Shown one piece after another: positions 8,234 to 11,342 of a DNA stretch of 11,342 nucleotides. Under the pieces are notes generated by a model. The model searched no databases, had not been told where the DNA came from, and was given only the letters and a program-made list of their open reading frames with translations. Made by a program: the position numbers and the translations under genes. Numbering within the stretch: position 1 is the first letter of the stretch; every line of letters starts with the position of its first letter. Source of the DNA: CAVRZY01 sp963725415 (GTDB taxonomy: Bacteria; Acidobacteriota; Terriglobia; Bryobacterales; Bryobacteraceae); the NCBI GenBank assembly GCA_963725415.1, contig CAVRZY010000203.1, positions 1-11,342 on the forward strand, in the 5' to 3' direction.

Positions 8234-8239
8234 CCTCCT
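8234..8239 (-). promoter_or_regulatory. Ribosome binding site deciding the receptor start
   Basis: A full AGGAGG on the minus strand lies six bases before ATG 8227. The other in-frame ATG candidates, at 8374 and 8200, have nothing comparable. Confidence 0.85.
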
Positions 8240-8288
8240 AACAGTCCCTGCTTCGCCAGGATTTCCATCTTGGCTTGCTGGTCGTGAT

Positions 8289-8294
8289 ATTATA
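8289..8294 (-). promoter_or_regulatory. Candidate promoter of the TonB-dependent receptor gene
   Basis: Read on the minus strand there is a perfect TATAAT -10 box at 8294-8289, giving a predicted 5' leader of about 55 bases. The -35 position (around 8317-8312) reads GGCTCC and is poor. An A7 tract just upstream (8326-8320) could act as an UP-like element. Only the -10 and A-tract are seen; activity is inferred. Confidence 0.4.
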
Positions 8295-8453
8295 CATGAA
8301 CCCTCTCCGTGGGAGCCGCTTTTTTTGCCACCCTGCGCCCCTGTTCGCCAGATGTTCGCTTGCCGGCGGCTCACTCTGCCCGGCTGGTAGAGGCCCCGCC
8401 CCGCGTCTACGCTGCCTCAGGCGGTCAAGCGGGATTCAGTTCCCGACCGCTCC

Positions 8454-9404
8454 TCAACGACGGGCGACTGGCCCGACCGTTGCACGCTGCACCTCGTTGT
8501 GCGAGAAATAGACGGTGGGCTGAGTTGCATGGCTTGCAGTCAACAGAAGGTAGTAGATGTGGGTCGCGCCAAGGCGGGCGTAATGATCTCGGAACGCCTG
8601 TCTAACGTCGCTTCCTCCCTCACAACCCATCGCGGTTGCTGCACAGGAGGCCAGCATGGCTGCACCCAGTTCCTCACAAGAGGGACAGGAGATCGTCATC
8701 TTGAGCTGAGCCTCGGCAGCCAGCCTCTCAAGAGAGGAAAGATCCGGCCCCTCACTGTTTCCAAGGACCGAACCGACGACCTGGCATAGGCCATCCGGCG
8801 CGAGAACTTCCGGCAGCCCTGCCAGCAAGCGCCGCACGATCGCCAGCCCGTCGGGCCCACCGTCGGCGAACACAGGGTAACGAATGCCCGGCGCTACGGG
8901 CATGAACGGAGGATTCGAGCAAATGCGATCGAACTGCCGGCCTGTTACGGGTTCGAATAGATCGCCGATTAAGAATTCTACTTTCTCGCTTAACTCATTG
9001 AGCTCGGCATTGATCCAGAATACTCTCTCGGCCAGCGGTTCCATCTCAACCGCTGTCACTGACGTGGCAGTTTGCGCACACACCAGCGCCTGAGTGCCCA
9101 CGCCGGCACAAAGGTCCAGTACGCGCCCCTCCACCGGGAGCAGCAGGCGGCTGAGTGCCAAGGAGTCATTGCCGTAATAGAGCTTTGCAGAGGGCGAAAG
9201 CGTCTGACAGAACAGAAACAGGCCCAAATGGTATACGAGCCGATATTCTCCGGCCGTGACCATGTCTCCACTCCTGTTGACCAGCCCGAGCGCTTCTAAT
9301 GTCGAAATCACCTCTGGTGGCACACAGCTCTCTACTCGGGTGCTCTCGGCTGCTTGTCCGGCGCCGAGCAGACCTGCGACGCTTTGGAGCGGTTCTGAAA
9401 TCAA
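8454..9404 (-). CDS. Class I SAM-dependent methyltransferase (HemK/MTS-type NPPF motif), N-terminus displaced by a frameshift
   Basis: This frame gives 316 residues. Motif I, VLDLCAGVGTQAL, is at 95-107 and binds SAM. The acidic residue after strand 2 is E120 (VTAVEMEPLAERV). GDLFEP is at 147-152. SNPPFMPV at 163-170 is the N-P-P-F/Y active-site motif of methyltransferases acting on N of glutamine, adenine or guanine. YYGNDSLALSRLLLP (76-90) precedes the Rossmann core. The substrate cannot be assigned: protein-glutamine, rRNA or a small molecule remain possible. The frame's only upstream start is TTG 9404 with no ribosome site, overlapping as TTGA the stop of a 45-codon frame that has a good start at 9538. 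The true gene most likely begins at 9538 and was shifted near 9405-9440; a full product would be about 360 residues. The catalytic domain is intact. Confidence 0.85.
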   Translation of the reverse strand: MISEPLQSVAGLLGAGQAAESTRVESCVPPEVISTLEALGLVNRSGDMVTAGEYRLVYHLGLFLFCQTLSPSAKLYYGNDSLALSRLLLPVEGRVLDLCAGVGTQALVCAQTATSVTAVEMEPLAERVFWINAELNELSEKVEFLIGDLFEPVTGRQFDRICSNPPFMPVAPGIRYPVFADGGPDGLAIVRRLLAGLPEVLAPDGLCQVVGSVLGNSEGPDLSSLERLAAEAQLKMTISCPSCEELGAAMLASCAATAMGCEGGSDVRQAFRDHYARLGATHIYYLLLTASHATQPTVYFSHNEVQRATVGPVARR

Positions 9405-9538
9405 AGCAGGCTCGAAAGCTTGGGCATGCGTGCGGTCTTCCTCCGAGCCTGGGCCGCCAGCAGCCTGTCCATGCCAGCGTCCACCAGAAGCCTTCTGAAC
9501 TGTCTGAGTACCTGCCGTTGCTCGCCAGTTAGGTCCAT
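9401..9538 (-). pseudogene. N-terminal 45 codons of the methyltransferase, in a different frame
   Basis: ATG 9538 follows AGGAG (9547-9551) with eight bases between. The product, MDLTGEQRQVLRQFRRLLVD through ...LAAQARRK, is an amphipathic helical segment of the type seen at the N-terminus of this kind of methyltransferase. It ends at TGA 9401-9403, whose bases overlap the TTG opening the main catalytic frame. The two frames most likely formed one gene before an indel. Translational coupling of two separate peptides is possible but less likely, because the TTG has no ribosome site of its own. Confidence 0.55.
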
Positions 9539-9597
9539 TCTACGCGCTCCTGCCACGTTCGCGCTTTCGGCTTCGATGATAACACCTCAACTAACTC

Positions 9598-9619
9598 GGG
9601 GACAGGCTACTCTGTCCCC
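9598..9619. repeat. Hairpin repeat, 8-bp perfect stem
   Basis: GGGGACAG (9598-9605) pairs with CTGTCCCC (9612-9619) across a six-base loop. It stands immediately before the outer miniature element and about 60 bases upstream of the methyltransferase start. No T-run follows on either strand, so a repeat element is more likely than a terminator. Confidence 0.7.
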
Positions 9620-9623
9620 CCGT

Positions 9624-9890
9624 GGTAATGCCTCAGAACGTGTGAAAAAATGCTAGGGCAGGTCGGGGACCTGCCCCACGAGCGCGGCAAGTTGTTGAAG
9701 TGGCGCAGGCCCCCGGCCTGCGTTGCTGACAGCCGAACTGAAGTGGGCATTTTTTCACACGTTCTCAGTCTCGGGGGCAATAGCCTGTGCAGCCGGGTAG
9801 GATAGGCTTCCAGCCTGTCCGGACCCCTTTCGAATGCCGCCCGAGACAAGCTGAAGCTTGTCCCACGGCCCCCGAGACTGAGGCATTACC
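9624..9890. mobile_element. MITE-like element with 23-bp terminal inverted repeats, itself interrupted by an insertion
   Basis: The right end at 9868-9890 (starting GCCCCCGAGACTGAGG, ending CATTACC) is a perfect inverted copy of a 23-bp left end. That left end is split in two pieces: 9624-9635 (GGTAATGCCTCA) and 9768-9778 (GTCTCGGGGGC). Taking out 9636-9764 plus one copy of TCA restores the left end exactly. The uninterrupted element would be 135 bp. Its body holds two hairpins: 9800-9808/9812-9820 (GGATAGGCT arm, one G-T pair) and 9845-9851/9856-9862 (GACAAGC arm). There is no coding capacity, so any movement would need a transposase from elsewhere. A CCCCCCG 7-mer occurs near both ends (9616-9622, 9889-9895) but overlaps the right end, so a target duplication is not proven. 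Confidence 0.8.
9636..9764. mobile_element. 129-bp MITE-like element inserted into the outer element, with TCA duplication
   Basis: The ends are perfect 18-bp inverted repeats: GAACGTGTGAAAAAATGC at 9636-9653 and its reverse complement at 9747-9764. TCA flanks both sides (9633-9635 and 9765-9767). The uninterrupted right end of the host element contains only one TCA at the same place, so this is a genuine 3-bp target duplication rather than chance. Inside are two perfect hairpins: 9656-9664/9668-9676 (GGGCAGGTC arm) and 9704-9711/9715-9722 (CGCAGGCC arm). There is no reading frame of note. The parent transposon family is not identifiable from the window. Confidence 0.85.
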
Positions 9891-9939
9891 CCCCGACCCC
9901 GGATTCCTCACCAGACCCGAGTTCCAGCCAAGATGTGGC

Positions 9940-10024
9940 GCGGGCTTCAGCCTGCCGCGTCGAGACTCCTCTCGACGCCAGTGCGTCTCGGCACGAGTGC
10001 CGAGACGGCAGCCTGGAGAGGCTG
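9940..10024. repeat. Array of four consecutive hairpins
   Basis: In order: a weak 6-bp stem at 9940-9945/9950-9955; a perfect 9-bp stem GCGTCGAGA/TCTCGACGC at 9957-9965/9970-9978; a perfect 11-bp stem CGTCTCGGCAC/GTGCCGAGACG at 9984-9994/9997-10007; and a 6-bp stem CAGCCT/AGGCTG at 10009-10014/10019-10024. They touch or nearly touch each other. They continue the repeat cluster rightwards to the edge of the TPR fragment. No T-tract is present. Confidence 0.75.
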
Positions 10025-10035
10025 ACCTGGCAGGC

Positions 10036-10683
10036 GGCGACGCCAAGGACGTCTTGCGAGTCATGGCTCATCTGGCGCCCGTTTCTGTTCCGTTGCGCCT
10101 GTTACGCGCGAGCTCAGGTTGGCAGGAGTCAGCCGGCGTCGCAGACCGTGTCGAGAAAGCCCTGGCGGACCTGTCACGCCTTTCGCTGATTGATCGTAGC
10201 GCCACAGGCGAACCTCTGGCCCATCGGCTGATCCTTGCGTTTGTTCGGCGCCTTCCGGAGAGTGCCGCCAATTGGCTTCAGGCTTCCGAGGCTGTGCGTG
10301 AGGAAATGACCCGCGCGTTCGACGAGCGAGATATGGCGTCTTTTCAGGAACTGGAAGGAATCTTGCCGCATGCCGAGTCGGTGCTCTTGCGTGCGGATCT
10401 CTCGACGGAGAATGCAGGCACGATTGCAACGGCTCTGGCCCGGCACCATGGGAATCTGGGACGCTACGTGCCGGCAAAGTCGTTTTACCAAGAAGCTCTT
10501 GGCCGCGCCCAGCGCAGCTACCCGCCGGGTCATCCCTCCATCGCCGCCAGTCAATCCAACCTGGCGACAGTGCTGCAGGCTTTAGGGGAACTGGCAGAGG
10601 CGCGCGATCTGCTGCGCCAGGCGCTGGCCTCGGCCGAACGCGGGAACGCGTCCACCTCATTCCATCACAGGGGCGCAGATTAG
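10036..10683 (+). pseudogene. TPR protein fragment, probably from a STAND/NB-ARC-TPR protein
   Basis: Protein-like sequence begins at about 10036 (DAKDVLRVMAHLAPVSVPLRLLR). It has a helical, winged-helix-like region (VEKALADLSRLSLIDR...LAHRLILAFVRRLPE) and then FDERDMASFQELEGILPHAE. About one and a half kinesin-light-chain-type TPR units follow: NLGRYVPAKSFYQEALGRAQ, then SYPPGHPSIAASQSNLATVL and GELAEARDLLRQALASAER. Such proteins normally have an upstream nucleotide-binding domain and many more TPRs; both are missing here. The frame is open leftwards to 9787, but that part is only translated repeat DNA. The first in-frame ATG inside the homologous part is 10063 and lacks a ribosome site. The right end diverges after SAERG (about 10643) and runs into the DinB-like gene's 3' end, overlapping by 27 bases. 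Expression is doubtful. Confidence 0.7.
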
Positions 10684-11145
10684 GTCGTGATCGCCCGGCG
10701 GCGCCATTCCGTGCTGGCGAACAAGCGCTGCCACTTGTGCCCAATGACGAAGCTCGTGAATCAGGGCATTGGCGACCGCCTTTCGGGCCGAGATCCGGAT
10801 ACGTTGCCCCTGTCCAGTGAGTTCGACCATGCGGCGCCAGTCTTCGGGTTCAGCTCGCTGGATGAGTTCACGCATGGCCTGCTTTGCCATGCTTCCCAGA
10901 TGGAACAGTTCGGTGGCGCGATCGGCAGGCTGTTTCCACCACTCCGTGAATGCGGTCTCCCGAAGCCGCTCCGCAAACCACAACTCGGTTCCCAGGGCGT
11001 GCTGGATCAGCGCTCCCAACGAAAGGTGCCGCTCTCCAGCCAGAGGGATGCGGAGCGCCTCGTCACCCTGTGCAGCGAACCACTGCTGCCACTTGGCCTG
11101 TTCTACCTCCAGGTAGTCGAGAAGTTCCTTCAGCGTCACATTCAT
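10657..11145 (-). CDS. DinB/YfiT-like four-helix-bundle protein (putative metalloenzyme)
   Basis: From ATG 11145 the product is 162 residues, the usual DinB-like length. It is mostly helical: LKELLDYLEVEQAKWQQWFA, then LGALIQHALGTELWFAERL, with ANALIHELRHWAQVAALVRQHG near the end. The three candidate metal-binding histidines of the fold are visible: one in LIQHALG and the pair HxxxH in IHELRH. The family includes thiol-dependent transferases and many uncharacterised stress-induced proteins; it is unrelated to DNA polymerase IV. ATG 11145 is preferred because GAGG (11155-11158) lies nine bases before it; ATG 11154 directly abuts that GAGG. The gene looks intact and stands alone, with its 3' end overlapping the TPR remnant on the other strand. 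Confidence 0.88.
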   Translation of the reverse strand: MNVTLKELLDYLEVEQAKWQQWFAAQGDEALRIPLAGERHLSLGALIQHALGTELWFAERLRETAFTEWWKQPADRATELFHLGSMAKQAMRELIQRAEPEDWRRMVELTGQGQRIRISARKAVANALIHELRHWAQVAALVRQHGMAPPGDHDLICAPVME

Positions 11146-11165
11146 CTCGGTCATCCTCGATGATT

Positions 11166-11303
11166 CTACTCCTGGGAGGCGATCGAGTAGAGCCGTCGTT
11201 TGCGCATGGCAGATGCGACAAGCCAGCCGACATTCACGAGGCAGCCCTCGCCATCGGTTATGCCCCCAGCCAAATGCTCCACAGGACTAATCCGACAATG
11301 CAC
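11166..11303 (-). CDS. Weak short reading frame upstream of the DinB-like gene
   Basis: A minus-strand frame is open from a TAA at 11334-11336 to a TAG at 11166-11168. The only conventional start is GTG 11303, giving about 45 residues: VHCRISPVEHLAGG...CLVNVGWLVASAMRKRRL. There is no obvious ribosome site. The stop lies 20 bases before the DinB-like ATG. It has a short hydrophobic stretch and a basic end, but I do not recognise it. It may be part of an interspersed repeat or a remnant, and the rest of the right-hand 175 bp shows nothing else. Confidence 0.2.
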   Translation of the reverse strand: MHCRISPVEHLAGGITDGEGCLVNVGWLVASAMRKRRLYSIASQE

Positions 11304-11342
11304 CAGTTTCTTTCGCGGCCTCTTGAGATAGGATTAGGACGA

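Noticed and set aside
8305..8326. CTCC/GGAG stem followed by seven Ts as a plus-strand terminator
   Set aside because: The stem is only 4 bp and separated from the T-run by four bases, and no plus-strand gene ends here; the tract fits better as an A-rich element upstream of the receptor promoter.
9576..9581. TATCAT on the minus strand as a -10 box for the methyltransferase
   Set aside because: Five of six bases match, but there is no -35-like hexamer at proper distance; too weak to list.
10061..10744. A 227-codon minus-strand frame opposite the TPR fragment
   Set aside because: It is antisense to recognisable TPR sequence and made mostly of Pro/Arg/Ser; no start signal.
11287..11337. CTAATCC/GGATTAG 7-bp inverted repeat at the right edge
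   Set aside because: Short, widely spaced and without other support; likely chance.

Overview
The window looks like a piece of a GC-rich Acidobacteriota chromosome (Bryobacterales/Solibacter-like). This is inferred from three things: a very long Oar-like TonB-dependent receptor with an N-terminal carboxypeptidase-regulatory domain, a DUF3300-DUF2950 gene pair, and many small palindromic interspersed repeats. No rRNA, tRNA, CRISPR array or complete transposase gene is visible. No complete, obviously novel multi-gene system is present. The strongest unexpected signal is a nested pair of miniature inverted-repeat elements at 9624-9890.

Layout. Positions 1-207 may hold the tail of a gene running in from the left. 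Positions 222-320 carry an imperfect inverted repeat of a kind that often generates false ORFs. Positions 795-3163 (+) hold a secreted DUF3300 protein, broken by one extra base near 1041, followed closely by a DUF2950 protein. Positions 3245-4263 (+) hold the wreck of a secreted FG-GAP/VCBS-type protein. Its 3' end is well preserved, but it has an in-frame amber codon, an apparent internal deletion and a decayed 5' end. Positions 8227-4277 (-) encode a 1316-residue Oar-like outer-membrane receptor that converges on that pseudogene with 13 bp between the two stops. Positions 9538-8454 (-) encode a class I SAM-dependent methyltransferase whose N-terminal 45 residues lie in a different frame from the rest.

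Positions 9598-10024 are a dense hairpin/repeat cluster. A 129-bp element with 18-bp terminal inverted repeats has inserted into the left 23-bp terminal repeat of another element, originally about 135 bp, duplicating TCA. Downstream, 10036-10683 (+) is a TPR fragment, apparently from a larger STAND/NB-ARC-TPR type protein, that has lost both ends. It overlaps the 3' end of an intact DinB/YfiT-like gene at 11145-10657 (-). The last 175 bp hold only a weak short reading frame.

How the genes relate. Only DUF3300 and DUF2950 look like an operon; both are predicted to be exported. The receptor, methyltransferase and DinB-like gene appear to be independent units. Four of the protein genes carry frameshifts, stops or truncations, so the window reads as an accessory, repeat-rich, decaying stretch. 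Single-base errors in a draft assembly could explain the DUF3300 and methyltransferase breaks, but not the truncated FG-GAP and TPR fragments.
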